Shown: positions 15,537-22,108 of the stretch, piece by piece
How positions within the stretch are numbered: the first letter of the stretch is position 1
Layout of the letters: every line of letters starts with the position of its first letter
DNA from: Clostridium sp. CAG:389
GTDB lineage: Bacteria > Bacillota > Clostridia > TANB77 > CAG-508
Assembly: GCA_000438255.1 (NCBI GenBank)
Contig: FR901866.1
Location: 1 to 24,335 of the forward strand
Reading direction: 5' to 3'
Length of the DNA: 24,335 bases
The notes under the pieces: generated by a model
Database searches by the model: none
Seen by the model: the letters and a program-made list of their open reading frames with translations, nothing else
Told to the model about the DNA's origin: nothing
Made by a program: the position numbers and the translations under genes

Positions 15537-16458
15537 TTAAAGAATTGAACCTAATACTAAAATTCCTAAATTATCATTATATATTTCATCAAATTGTTCA
15601 ATAGGCAAAGGATTTTCACCAATACCTGCCTCAACAGTAAAACTGGGTCTATTATAATCCTGAATAAACCAATCTTTAAAACCGGCAAAACTAGAATTAT
15701 AAGGAACTCCTGTCAAAAGATATCCACTAGATTTAGCAAATTTTGTCCCAATTTCGTACCCTTGTGGTGGGTTAATATTTTGAAAATTCCAATAAATTTC
15801 CTTCCCCTGGGTATGAAACGCAATAATAAGTCTAAAATTGTGCATAAGAGTAAAATTATAAATAGCAAGAGACTCTGGCTCGGTTAAAGGACCGATAGCC
15901 AACAAAATCACGAGGAGCTGGTTCATCAAAACCTTGTGCATATTTTATTTCTTTTGCATTTTTCCATCCCGCTGGAAATTGCAAATTTAAATCAGTTCCG
16001 AAGTATATTTGCTTTCCAGCCGACTAGGAAAAGAAATATTAGAGAAATTTTTAGCAATACTTTGAACTCTAATAAATGCAGAAGAGCTCCTAGGCAAATT
16101 CCCAGTAACCAAATCGACTCCGTCAGGATTAACCATAGGCATAATGTAAATAGAAACAGAATTAAATAAATTATCAATAGAATAACCATAAAGTTTAGAA
16201 TTATTAGTATAGGAAATACAATAATCTTCAACAAATTTCATAAGTAAAGTACTAGTAATCCATTCGTTTGCATGAATTGAACCAGAATAAAAAACTTCCC
16301 TTGAACCTTTACCGCAATCTAATAACATAAATATTTTTACCTAGTACACTTTTACTAACAGTTTGAATATTCAAAAATGGATACATTTGATTTAAGATAT
16401 TTATATTTTGTACTAATAAAGTGTAATTATAATTAACATTAGTTGGAACAATAGACAT
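15537..16458 (-). CDS. M14 family zinc carboxypeptidase, readable only with four +1 shifts at CGG codons
   Basis: Start ATG at 16458 after TAGGTG. The joined reading has 305 residues and fits the gamma-D-glutamyl-meso-diaminopimelate peptidase group of M14, which trims cell-wall or spore peptide. Zinc ligands are in GSIHANEWIT (H and E, about 68-71) and AFHTQG; the catalytic Glu is in FTVEAGIGE. VNPDGVDL, GWKAN and DLNLQFPAGW also match. The gene is split into five frames. At codon 49 (C at plus 16314), and again at C 16022, C 16000 and C 15894, an in-frame CGG must lose its C so that GGN is read as Gly (residues 49, 146, 153, 188). Between these points there is no stop and no other in-frame CGG. 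Normal rules would call it a pseudogene; the regularity argues for decoding or a systematic process. It diverges from tmRNA. Confidence 0.85.
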
Positions 16459-16463
16459 ATTTA

Positions 16464-16500
16464 TCACCTAAATTATAGTATGTTTTTTTCAAAAAAAGTT
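16464..16500 (-). promoter_or_regulatory. Candidate promoter of the M14 gene
   Basis: On the minus strand CATACTATAAT precedes the start. It contains TATAAT, and also CATACTATA, which matches the sigma-K -10 pattern CATANNNTA; an AC stands about 15 nt upstream in place of the loose sigma-K -35. No good sigma-A -35 is present. Mother-cell expression is possible but unproven. Confidence 0.4.
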
Positions 16501-16527
16501 GCTAATTATAAATGTATATAGTATAAT
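16499..16527 (+). promoter_or_regulatory. Sigma-A promoter of ssrA
   Basis: TTGCTA at 16499-16504 and TATAAT at 16522-16527 with 17-bp spacing, ending 13 bp before the mature tmRNA 5' end. Confidence 0.8.
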
Positions 16528-16540
16528 AAAAAAGTAATAT

Positions 16541-16897
16541 GGGGATGTAAAGGTTTCGACATATTGCCAGAAAAATAGATAGCAAGTAGTGGATTCTCGT
16601 TGGCCACTTAAAAAAACGGGAAATTAAAAATAAACGCTAACAATGAAGAATTAGCTTACGCTGCCTAGTTTGCGGCGTCATCTAAACTGAATAGCCTACT
16701 GATTTAGTAAGGGTGTTATAACAAAGTAGGAAACAAAGCCATTTTTGTTTTAGAAATGGTGGGTATTTTATAAAACTATATTTTTAATTAGGGTGTTTAT
16801 CCTCGAATTGAAAATGAATATAAATGATAAAATAAACTTGTAGAGGTCTATTTGGAAAGTATTATGGACAGGAGTTCGACTCTCCTCATCTCCACCA
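16541..16897 (+). ncRNA. ssrA: tmRNA (transfer-messenger RNA)
   Basis: Rescues stalled ribosomes and tags the products for ClpXP. The 5' end GGGGATG pairs with CATCTCC before the encoded CCA; GTAAAGGTTTCGAC and GGAGTTCGACTCTCC form the tRNA-like domain. The tag frame starts at GCTAAC near 16636 and reads A-N-N-E-E-L-A-Y-A-A before TAG. The last three residues are YAA where LAA or VAA is commoner. The resume codon is inferred to be GCT. The neighbouring minus-strand gene with four in-frame CGG codons would be a natural source of stalled ribosomes if CGG is poorly decoded. Confidence 0.96.
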
Positions 16898-16947
16898 TAT
16901 TTTTTTGCTTATCAAATTTAAATTTGTCAAATAGTTTTAAAAGGAAC

Positions 16948-16976
16948 TTGCAATTTTATGTAAAATATGCTAATAT
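16948..16976 (+). promoter_or_regulatory. Sigma-A promoter of the 154-aa gene
   Basis: TTGCAA at 16948-16953 and TAATAT at 16971-16976, spacing 17, with TGC just before the -10. The leader of about 90 nt contains a perfect 16-bp palindrome TGCACTAATTAGTGCA at 17018-17033, a possible operator or hairpin. Confidence 0.7.
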
Positions 16977-17072
16977 ACATATATAGGGATTGCCACGAGT
17001 ATACCTATTTTCCCAATTGCACTAATTAGTGCAGAACACAATACAAAAAACATTTTTAGGAGGAAAAATGAA

Positions 17073-17537
17073 ATGAAAGATGGAATGGAGAAACTGTTAA
17101 ATGCAATAGTGAGCAAACTGGAGATTCGGACCCCAGTAGAGGAACATTTTAAAGAAGAACTTAATGGTGTTTTAAACATCAAAATGACCATGTTTAAGCA
17201 TCGAAATGTACCTGATGAGGTCAAAGAACAATTCAAAAAGGAATTCAACAACCACTTATATATGAAGTGCAAAGAAGAAAATGGATTCGGATATGTGGAT
17301 TATATCTTTGAGTATGGTTTAGAAAGACCTATTGGAAAGCTTATGGAAGATGCAAACGATAACTTGGCAGAAGTATTACTCAAGTTACCACCTCTCAATG
17401 AAGGAGAGAGTTATGTATTACCAAGTGATACATACATGCGGTTTTCAGTGGGTAAAAAACACCCGAACGATGAAAAAATACAAGTAATTGTAAAAGTTTT
17501 AAGCCCATGGACTATGGCAGCTTATAACAATCAGTAA
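17073..17537 (+). CDS. Protein of unknown function, 154 aa
   Basis: I do not recognise this protein. It follows AGGAGG by 9 nt; an ATG at 17068 runs straight into TGA. It begins MKDGMEKLLNAIVSKLEIRT, is mixed alpha/beta in character, has no signal or membrane segment, and ends PWTMAAYNNQ. A KCKEENGFGYVDYIFEYGLE stretch (about 67-86) and a later VLPSDTYMRFSVG are its most distinctive parts. Codon use is unlike the core genes: CTG, GAG, CCC, CGA and two in-frame CGG (codons 19 and 124 or so). A +1 shift at the first CGG would hit TAG three codons later, so CGG must be read in frame here. It has its own promoter and hairpin, suggesting an acquired stand-alone gene. Confidence 0.8.
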   Translation: MKDGMEKLLNAIVSKLEIRTPVEEHFKEELNGVLNIKMTMFKHRNVPDEVKEQFKKEFNNHLYMKCKEENGFGYVDYIFEYGLERPIGKLMEDANDNLAEVLLKLPPLNEGESYVLPSDTYMRFSVGKKHPNDEKIQVIVKVLSPWTMAAYNNQ

Positions 17538-17541
17538 TCCA

Positions 17542-17578
17542 CAATATAGCTTATTCTGTAAAAGAATAAGCTATATTG
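17542..17578 (+). other. Strong perfect hairpin without a T-tract
   Basis: CAATATAGCTTATTCT (17542-17557) pairs perfectly with AGAATAAGCTATATTG (17563-17578) around GTAAA. No run of T follows (CGTTAAAC), so it may protect the 3' end of the upstream mRNA or be a poor terminator. Confidence 0.65.
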
Positions 17579-17639
17579 CGTTAAACAAAAAAGTTAAGAT
17601 AATATAAATTAGTTATAATGTAAAGGAAAGAAAATAAAA

Positions 17640-18247
17640 ATGAATAAAGCAATAATAGGAATTGTAAGTAAACACTATGCAAGTTACAAAAATGATAGAA
17701 CTGATACATATGTTAGAGATGAAATAAAGAGTTACAAGAAAAAGAATATGATGCCTTAATTTCTCAAATAAAATTATGTGACGGAATAATTTTTCAAGGT
17801 GGTGCCGAATCAGATAATTAAGAATGCATCGCGACAAAGTATTGCTATGAAAATAACATACCAACTCTTGGAATTTGTTGTGGACAAAATATTATTGCAA
17901 GAGCCATTGGTGGGACGACCTATGAAATAGATAATCCAGAAAAACATATGCAAATGTCAAAAAAATATGTACATAGCATAAAAATAGATAAAACATCTAA
18001 ATTTTATAAGATAATAAATAAAGAAAAAATTATGGTAAATTCAAGACATAAAAGAGCTATAAAAGAATGTCCAAAATTAGATAAAGTCGGATTTTGTGAA
18101 GATGGATATGCAGATGTTATTGAATCAAAAGATAAAGACTTTTATATAAGGGTAAGATTTCATCCAGAGAGTTTATACAAAATAGACAAAAATATGAATA
18201 ACATTTTTAAAAGTTTTATAAGTGCATGTAAAAAAGATTCTTATTAA
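17640..18247 (+). pseudogene. Degraded class I glutamine amidotransferase-like (peptidase C26) gene
   Basis: The reading begins MNKAIIGIVSKHYASY after TAAAGGAAAG and resembles gamma-glutamyl-GABA hydrolase-type amidotransferases. A missing A near 17728 (ATAAAGAG where ATAAAAGAG would keep frame) shifts to ELQEKEYDALISQ, then IIFQGGAESDN reaches an in-frame TAA at 17819-17821. The rest continues intact: nucleophile elbow LGICCGQN (Cys), VNSRHKRAI, and the HPE triad element near the end. So one frameshift and one nonsense codon break it, neither at a CGG. It differs from the M14 gene, where all breaks are of one kind. A TATAAT at 17614-17619 could drive it. Confidence 0.75.
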
Positions 18248-18293
18248 ACTAAAACAAATAGACTTAATTTTAATTAAATTATAGAAAAAACTC

Positions 18294-18322
18294 TTGACAG
18301 TCCAGTAAAATAATGGTAAAAT
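18294..18322 (+). promoter_or_regulatory. Promoter of the rplU operon
   Basis: Consensus TTGACA at 18294-18299 and TAAAAT at 18317-18322, spacing 17, with TGG before the -10. Confidence 0.85.
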
Positions 18323-18330
18323 TAATAACT

Positions 18331-18436
18331 GTAATCCGCTTAGTCAAGGTACATAAAAACTAATCAAATTTAGTTACCTTAAAAATCTCATAAAATATAA
18401 AAATTTTATGATGAGTAGAGCAAAGGATTAGCGAGT
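18331..18436 (+). promoter_or_regulatory. Ribosomal protein L21 leader RNA
   Basis: A three-stem leader: TAATCC (18332-18337) pairs with GGATTA (18425-18430) to close the domain; AAGGTA..CTAA pairs with TTAG..TACCTT; CATAAAAT pairs with ATTTTATG. Position and layout match the L21 leader known in Bacillota, thought to bind L21 for feedback control of the operon. Confidence 0.75.
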
Positions 18437-18462
18437 ATACAAATAAGGGAGGTGCATTTTAA

Positions 18463-18819
18463 ATGTACGCAGTAATTGAAAGTTGTGGAAAACAATACAA
18501 AGTAGCAGAAGGAGATGTAGTATTCTTCGAAAAATTAGACGCTGAAGAAGGAAAAAAAGTTACATTTGACAAAGTAATCCTAGTATCAGACGAAGGAAAA
18601 GTAGAAGTAGGAAATCCTTATGTAAAAAGTATGAAAGTTGAAGGAAAAGTTGTTTCACACGGTAAAGGTAAAAAAATCATTGTTTTCAAAATGAAAGCTA
18701 AAAAGAATTACAGAAGAAAACAAGGACATAGACAACCATACACAAAAGTTGAAATAACAGCAATCAAATCAACAGCAAGAAAAACAGCAGCAAAAGCAGA
18801 AGAAAAAGTAGAAGCTTAG
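18463..18819 (+). CDS. rplU: 50S ribosomal protein L21
   Basis: Binds 23S rRNA domain structures with L20. The 118-residue product starts MYAVIESCGKQYKVAEGD and contains the family signature KKNYRRKQGHRQPYTKVEI near the C-terminus (about 82-100). A lysine/alanine-rich tail follows. GGGAGGTG lies 8 nt before the ATG. The gene usually found next, prp (ysxB), is absent; rpmA follows after 80 bp. Confidence 0.97.
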   Translation: MYAVIESCGKQYKVAEGDVVFFEKLDAEEGKKVTFDKVILVSDEGKVEVGNPYVKSMKVEGKVVSHGKGKKIIVFKMKAKKNYRRKQGHRQPYTKVEITAIKSTARKTAAKAEEKVEA

Positions 18820-18899
18820 TTCTACATATTAATTAAAAAAGATTTTAATTAAGAGAAATATATAAAATTATCATGAACGAAATGAAGGGAGTGAGATAA

Positions 18900-19160
18900 A
18901 TGGCTCATAAAAAAGGTCAAGGTAGTTCACACAACGGACGTGAGAGTGAATCTAAACGTCTTGGAGTAAAAAGAGCAGATGGACAATTTGTTTTAGCTGG
19001 AAATATTTTAGTTAGACAAAGAGGAACAAGAGTATATCCAGGAGTTAACGTTAAAAAAGGTAGTGACGATACACTATATGCAGTAGTAGACGGAACTGTA
19101 AAATTTGAAAGAAAAGGTAAAGACAAAAAACAAGTAAGTGTTTACCCAGTAGAAGCATAA
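18900..19160 (+). CDS. rpmA: 50S ribosomal protein L27
   Basis: Lies near the peptidyl transferase centre. The 86-residue product begins MAHKKGQGSSHNGRESESKR, the mature L27 N-terminus. The extension cleaved by the Prp protease in many Bacillota (ending FFA before AHKKG) is absent, and no prp gene sits between rplU and rpmA. AAGGGAG lies about 9 nt upstream. The 80-bp gap holds only a small hairpin TTAATTAAAA/TTTTAATTAA. A terminator follows. Confidence 0.97.
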   Translation: MAHKKGQGSSHNGRESESKRLGVKRADGQFVLAGNILVRQRGTRVYPGVNVKKGSDDTLYAVVDGTVKFERKGKDKKQVSVYPVEA

Positions 19161-19168
19161 TTTTAAAA

Positions 19169-19204
19169 AAATTTGGTTACAAAAAGTAATCAAATTTTTT
19201 TTTG
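19169..19204 (+). terminator. Terminator of rplU-rpmA
   Basis: AAATTTGGTTAC (19169-19180) pairs with GTAATCAAATTT (19185-19196) with one G-U pair, followed by a long T run. Confidence 0.85.
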
Positions 19205-19313
19205 AAAAAAGAGAAAAAACCATTTACTTTTTAAGAATTTTTGTATAAAATATAATAAATTGAAAAAAATGTAAAAAACAAAAGAAAACTGTCAAAGAAA
19301 GGAAGCAACGTTA

Positions 19314-20606
19314 ATGAAAATTTTAATGTTAACATGGGAATATCCACCAAGAGTAGTAGGCGGAATATCAAGAGTAGTATATGATTTATCAAGAACACTA
19401 TTAAAAGATGGTCATGAAGTAACAGTCGTTACATATAAAGAAGGAGATGCACCAGAATTTGAAGATGATAAGGGAGTAAAAGTATATAGAGTAAACAATT
19501 ATATGATAAATCCAAACAACTTCATAGACTGGATAATGCAATTAAATTTTAACCTTATAGCAAAAGCAAACGAAATAATAGCAAAAGAAGGAAAATTTGA
19601 TGTAATACATGCACATGACTGGCTTGTAGCATATGCAGCAAAAACATTAAAAAATTCATATAATATACCAATAGTATCAACAATACATGCAACAGAAGCA
19701 GGAAGAAATAGCGGAATCCATGATGAAACACAAAGATACATAAATGACACAGAATGGATGTTAACATATGAATCATCAGAAGTAATTGTAAACAGCAATT
19801 ACATGAAAAATGAATTACAAAGACTATTTGGATTACCATATGATAAAATAAATGTAATACCAAATGGTGTAAACATGAACTTGTTCAATGGAATAGAAAG
19901 AGACTATAATTTTAGAAGAAAATTTGCAATGGATAATGAAAAAATAATATTATTCATGGGAAGATTAGTATATGAAAAAGGAATACAATATCTAATTTCA
20001 GCAATGCCAAAAATATTAGAAGGATATCATGATGCAAAACTTGTAATATGCGGAAAAGGCGGAATGATAGATGAATTAAAAGAACAAGTAAATGCAATGG
20101 GAATATCAGAAAAAGTATACTTTGCAGGATATATGGCAGGAAAAGATGTACAAAAAATGTATAAAGCAGCAGATATAGCGGTATTTCCAAGTACATATGA
20201 ACCATTTGGAATAGTGGCACTAGAAGCAATGCTTTCAGAAAATCCAATAGTAGTATCAGACATTGGAGGACTAAATGAAATAGTACAACATAAAGAAAAT
20301 GGAATGAAAACATATTGTGGAAATCCAAATTCCATTGCGGATGCAATACTAGAATTGTTATATGACCATAAATTATGTGCAGAAATAACTAAAAAAGCAA
20401 AAAATAAAGTTAGAAATGAATATAATTGGAGCAAAATATCACAAGATACACACTTTGCATATCAAAAAGCAATATGTCAATCAATGGCAGAAAAACAAAA
20501 AAGAGAACTAGAACAAGAAAGAGCGAAAAAAACAAAGAAAGCGAAAAATACAGAAAAAGAAATTACAAATTTATTAGACTTCAAGAAAAGACATGCATAT
20601 GCATAA
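19314..20606 (+). CDS. GT4-family glycosyltransferase
   Basis: A 430-residue GT-B fold retaining glycosyltransferase. The N-terminal domain starts MKILMLTWEYPPRVVGGISR with the glycine-rich GGI loop, as in starch/glycogen-synthase-like and sucrose-synthase-like GT4/GT5 enzymes. IHAHDWLVAYAA is the acceptor-domain His motif, the donor half has ILFMGRLVYEKGIQYLI, and the EX7E motif is in YEPFGIVALEAML (about 299-311). The C-terminal 40 residues are a Lys/Glu-rich coil. No signal peptide. Genes of this type serve polysaccharide or glycolipid synthesis; the sugar is not predictable. It stands alone between two terminators. Confidence 0.88.
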   Translation: MKILMLTWEYPPRVVGGISRVVYDLSRTLLKDGHEVTVVTYKEGDAPEFEDDKGVKVYRVNNYMINPNNFIDWIMQLNFNLIAKANEIIAKEGKFDVIHAHDWLVAYAAKTLKNSYNIPIVSTIHATEAGRNSGIHDETQRYINDTEWMLTYESSEVIVNSNYMKNELQRLFGLPYDKINVIPNGVNMNLFNGIERDYNFRRKFAMDNEKIILFMGRLVYEKGIQYLISAMPKILEGYHDAKLVICGKGGMIDELKEQVNAMGISEKVYFAGYMAGKDVQKMYKAADIAVFPSTYEPFGIVALEAMLSENPIVVSDIGGLNEIVQHKENGMKTYCGNPNSIADAILELLYDHKLCAEITKKAKNKVRNEYNWSKISQDTHFAYQKAICQSMAEKQKRELEQERAKKTKKAKNTEKEITNLLDFKKRHAYA

Positions 20607-20622
20607 TATTTTTTATAAAACA

Positions 20623-20665
20623 AAAAACTGGTTGAGAGCTAATTTTATCTCAACCAGTTTTTAAT
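20623..20665 (+). terminator. Terminator of the GT4 gene
   Basis: A perfect 15-bp stem AAAAACTGGTTGAGA/TCTCAACCAGTTTTT (20623-20637, 20648-20662) with a 10-nt loop; T-run in the 3' arm. Confidence 0.9.
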
Positions 20666-20731
20666 AAGTATGCTATAATAAAAAATAATAAAAATTTTTA
20701 AAAATTCTACAAATTTAGCACAAAAATGGTG

Positions 20732-20737
20732 TATAAT
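20732..20737 (+). promoter_or_regulatory. Candidate -10 of the era operon
   Basis: TATAAT follows GGTG about 80 bp before the era start. No clear -35 is seen at the proper distance. Confidence 0.45.
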
Positions 20738-20816
20738 ATAAACATCTAAAAAATAACCAATGTCCAAAAAAAGATATGTTACCAAAAGGACAAATGAAGT
20801 GAAAGGAAATATAAAA

Positions 20817-21722
20817 ATGGAAGAAGAATTTAAATCAGGATTTGTAACAATAATAGGAAGAACAAATGTAGGAAAATCAACACTTATAAATTTATTAGTA
20901 GGAGAAAAAGTAGCTGCAATAGCAAATAAAGTTCAAACAACAAGAACAGCAATAAAAGGAATAGTAAACAGAGAAAACTCACAAATTGTGTTTACAGACA
21001 CACCTGGGATACATAAACCAAAACATAAATTAAATGAAACAATGGTTGAAACATCATTTGCAACAATACCAGATTCAGATATTGTATTATTTCTAATTGA
21101 GGCAACAAGCGAAGATATAGGCAGAGGAGATAGAATAATATTAGATAAAATTAAAGAATCTAAAAGAAAGACAATATTAATAATAAATAAAATTGATTTA
21201 GTAAAAAGAGATAAATTACTAAATTTAATAGATATATATAGCAAAGAATACAATTTTACAGCAGTTATACCAATCTCTGCATATCAAGAAAAATATAGAG
21301 ATATTATTTTAGATGAAATAGAAAAGAACTTAAAACCAGGACCTGCATATTATGATATAGAGGAATATACAGATCAAACTCTAAGACAATTAGCAGAGGA
21401 AACTATAAGAGAAAAAGCATTGAAATTATTGCAAGATGAAGTTCCACATGGAATTTATGTTGAAGTTGAAAAGATGAATTTAAGACAAAACAAACAAGGT
21501 GAAGATATATATGATATTGAAGCAACAATTTATTGTCTAAGAGAATCTCATAAAGGAATAATTATAGGAAAAAATGGTGATATGCTAAAAAGAATAGGAA
21601 GAGCCGCAAGAATTGATATGGAGCAAAATTTTGGACTTAAAGTTAACTTAAAAACATGGGTAAAAGTTAAAAATGATTGGCTAGATAATGATTCAATAGT
21701 TAGCAAATTTAAACTAAAATAA
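20817..21722 (+). CDS. era: GTPase Era
   Basis: Essential GTPase for 16S rRNA processing and 30S assembly. From ATG 20817 the product is 301 residues, the usual length; an in-frame ATG at 20760 would add 19 residues not seen in the family, and GAAAGGAAA supports the later start. G1 is GRTNVGKST, the switch QTTRTAIKGI, G3 DTPGIHKP, G4 NKID, followed by the KH domain with VPHGIYVEVEKM and HKGIIIGKNGDMLKRIG (GxxG loop). era-yqzL-recO order is conserved in Bacillota. Confidence 0.97.
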   Translation: MEEEFKSGFVTIIGRTNVGKSTLINLLVGEKVAAIANKVQTTRTAIKGIVNRENSQIVFTDTPGIHKPKHKLNETMVETSFATIPDSDIVLFLIEATSEDIGRGDRIILDKIKESKRKTILIINKIDLVKRDKLLNLIDIYSKEYNFTAVIPISAYQEKYRDIILDEIEKNLKPGPAYYDIEEYTDQTLRQLAEETIREKALKLLQDEVPHGIYVEVEKMNLRQNKQGEDIYDIEATIYCLRESHKGIIIGKNGDMLKRIGRAARIDMEQNFGLKVNLKTWVKVKNDWLDNDSIVSKFKLK

Positions 21723-21748
21723 TAAGTCAAATATATAGGATTTATTGA

Positions 21749-21773
21749 AATATCATTATATAAAAATGATATT
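21749..21773 (+). other. Perfect hairpin in the era-yqzL gap
   Basis: AATATCATT pairs with AATGATATT around a 7-nt loop, without a T-tract. A second mini-hairpin AAAGG-AAAA-CCTTT (21808-21821) sits just upstream of the yqzL ribosome binding site. Both may affect processing or translation. Confidence 0.5.
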
Positions 21774-21840
21774 AGTATAAATTTTACAAAAATGCAAAAG
21801 ATAAATTAAAGGAAAACCTTTAAGAATGGAGATGAAGCAC

Positions 21841-22020
21841 ATGATTAAAAAAATAGCATGGGATGCATTCAAAAATACAGGAGATATTAATACATTTTTA
21901 GAATATAAGCAAATTCAAAATGCAGAAAAAGGAATTCAAGAAATACAAGAAATACAAAAAATAACAAATATGAATGTACAAAATACAGAAAATATAAATA
22001 ATCAAAATATACAATTATAA
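21841..22020 (+). CDS. yqzL: YqzL family protein with Asn/Gln-rich tail
   Basis: A 59-residue protein beginning MIKKIAWDAFKNTGDINTFL, which matches the short Bacillus YqzL pattern (aromatic W..F..TG.I..YL) in the same place between era and recO. Function is unknown. ATG 21841 follows GGAGATGAAG; the earlier ATG at 21826 lacks a better site. After residue about 28 it departs from the short family with a low-complexity tail (EIQEIQEIQK then NTENINNQN), made of near-tandem triplet repeats. Confidence 0.8.
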   Translation: MIKKIAWDAFKNTGDINTFLEYKQIQNAEKGIQEIQEIQKITNMNVQNTENINNQNIQL

Positions 22021-22108
22021 AAAGGGGGTTAAGTTAAAATATATAAATTATAAGTATAATAGAACTAATAGTATTGTACAAAAATAATATTTTAACTTAA
22101 AGTAACAG
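22021..22108 (+). promoter_or_regulatory. recO translation start region with a hairpin-bridged Shine-Dalgarno
   Basis: No ribosome binding site lies next to the recO ATG (AGTAACAG precedes it). A strong AAAGGGGG stands 80 nt upstream (22021-22028) with no start codon after it. Between them TTAAGTTAAAATAT (22029-22042) and ATATTTTAACTTAA (22087-22100) pair perfectly over 14 bp. Folding puts the AAAGGGGG at one foot of the stem and the ATG 8 nt from the other foot, the normal spacing. Confidence 0.6.

Noticed and set aside
15594..16169. Plus-strand frames opposite the M14 gene
   Set aside because: Shadows of the minus-strand M14 coding sequence with no ribosome binding sites or family likeness.
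15537..16458. M14 gene as an ordinary random pseudogene or random sequencing error
   Set aside because: All four breaks are the same event (extra C forming an in-frame CGG), with no stops or other indels in 305 codons. Random decay would vary, as the neighbour at 17640-18247 does. A systematic artefact limited to this gene cannot be fully excluded without reads.
15537..16458. Simple reassignment of CGG to another amino acid
   Set aside because: Reassignment would keep the frame. Here the frame itself changes after every CGG, with stops soon after in the unshifted frame.
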